From the NCBI GenBank assembly GCA_030643695.1, contig DAOWKM010000044.1:1-5882 (forward strand): a stretch of DNA of 5,882 bases. The letters run 5' to 3'. This stretch comes from Dehalococcoidia bacterium. GTDB taxonomy: Bacteria > Chloroflexota > Dehalococcoidia > Dehalococcoidales > DAOWKM01. The position numbers and the translations under genes are program-made. Below, piece by piece: positions 5,653 through 5,882 of the stretch; position 1 is the first letter of the stretch; every line of letters begins with the position of its first letter. The notes beneath the pieces were generated by a model. The model searched no databases, was not told the DNA's origin, and saw only the letters and a list, made by a program, of their open reading frames with translations.

Positions 5653-5882
5653 ATGAAAGCAGTTATCCTAGTAGGTGGAGAGGCAACCAGGCTGCGCCCG
5701 CTCACCGGCAATATACCCAAAGCTATGGTTCCTGTGCTTAATACCCCACTCTTAGAGCATATCATCAGCTACCTCAGCGAGCAGCAGATAAAGGATATAA
5801 CCCTGGCTCAAAGTCATCCCACCCAACCTATTGAAAGCTATTTCGGCAACGGTAGCCAGTTTGGGGTCAAGCTCAATTACAC
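5653..5882 (+). CDS. Sugar-phosphate nucleotidyltransferase, N-terminal part
   Basis: The first 76 residues of a gene that runs off the right edge. It begins MKAVILVGGEATRLRPLTGN followed by IPKAMVPVLNTPLLEH, the nucleotide-binding signature of NTP_transferase enzymes (GGxxTRLRP, then PKxMVPV). Lys23 in PKAM is the usual catalytic/phosphate lysine. The second-position Ala in GGEATR is common in mannose-1-phosphate guanylyltransferase-like members, whereas glucose-1-phosphate thymidylyl- and adenylyltransferases mostly have Gly; this favours GDP-mannose synthesis, but the substrate cannot be settled from the fragment. Such enzymes supply activated sugars for envelope or exopolysaccharide. GGAG (5645-5648) lies 4 bases before the ATG. 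Divergent from lysA across 103 bp. Confidence 0.9.
   Translation, partial: MKAVILVGGEATRLRPLTGNIPKAMVPVLNTPLLEHIISYLSEQQIKDITLAQSHPTQPIESYFGNGSQFGVKLNY

Noticed and set aside
5571..5765. Minus-strand 64-codon open frame covering the divergent promoter and the nucleotidyltransferase start
   Set aside because: Antisense to the conserved GGxxTRLRP signature and to the promoter region; no ribosome site or recognisable motif.

Overview
The window looks like a chromosomal stretch from a Dehalococcoidia-like Chloroflexota bacterium. This rests on remembered resemblance rather than a search: a DnaD-tail/helicase-loader pair, a delta' subunit with a Chloroflexota-style P-loop and a mannose-1-P guanylyltransferase-like N-terminus that all read like that group. 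Base composition looks close to balanced and genes are tightly packed. There is no rRNA, tRNA, transposase, integrase or CRISPR array in view.

Plus strand, left part (1-2027). The window opens in the last 36 codons of a gene whose tail resembles DnaD-domain replication proteins. It overlaps the start of a 470-residue protein made of a zinc-finger-like N-terminus and two tandem DnaC/DnaI-type AAA+ ATPase domains, a probable replicative helicase loader. A short gap with a plausible sigma70-type promoter leads to a 168-residue HNH endonuclease-family protein.

Minus strand, middle (2038-4058). Three genes read leftward in a tightly coupled block: a 58-codon unknown gene, holB (DNA polymerase III delta' clamp-loader subunit) and a PSP1-domain protein (RicT/YaaT family). 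Spacing is 1 bp between the first two and an 8-bp overlap between the last two. The holB-ricT order is the one known from Bacillus subtilis. The block converges on the HNH gene with only 10 bp between stop codons.

Intergenic 4059-4241 (183 bp). No gene is seen here. It holds three consecutive inverted repeats, at least one of which looks like a dispersed intergenic repeat. None has the U-run of a classical terminator.

Right part (4242-5882). lysA (diaminopimelate decarboxylase, last step of lysine synthesis) reads leftward. It is divergent from a partial sugar-nucleotide nucleotidyltransferase gene that runs off the window. The 103-bp divergent region carries a good lysA promoter whose predicted start lies almost on the ATG, and it overlaps a weaker rightward promoter.

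Taken together, three genes serve chromosome replication (DnaD-like, helicase loader, delta'), one is a regulatory/RNA-maturation adaptor (RicT-like), and two are metabolic (lysine, and envelope or exopolysaccharide sugar activation). The most unusual items are the double-AAA+ loader whose second copy has lost the sensor-1 Asn, the small coupled gene before holB, and the structured 4081-4226 intergenic block. I did not find convincing evidence of a wholly new multi-gene system.
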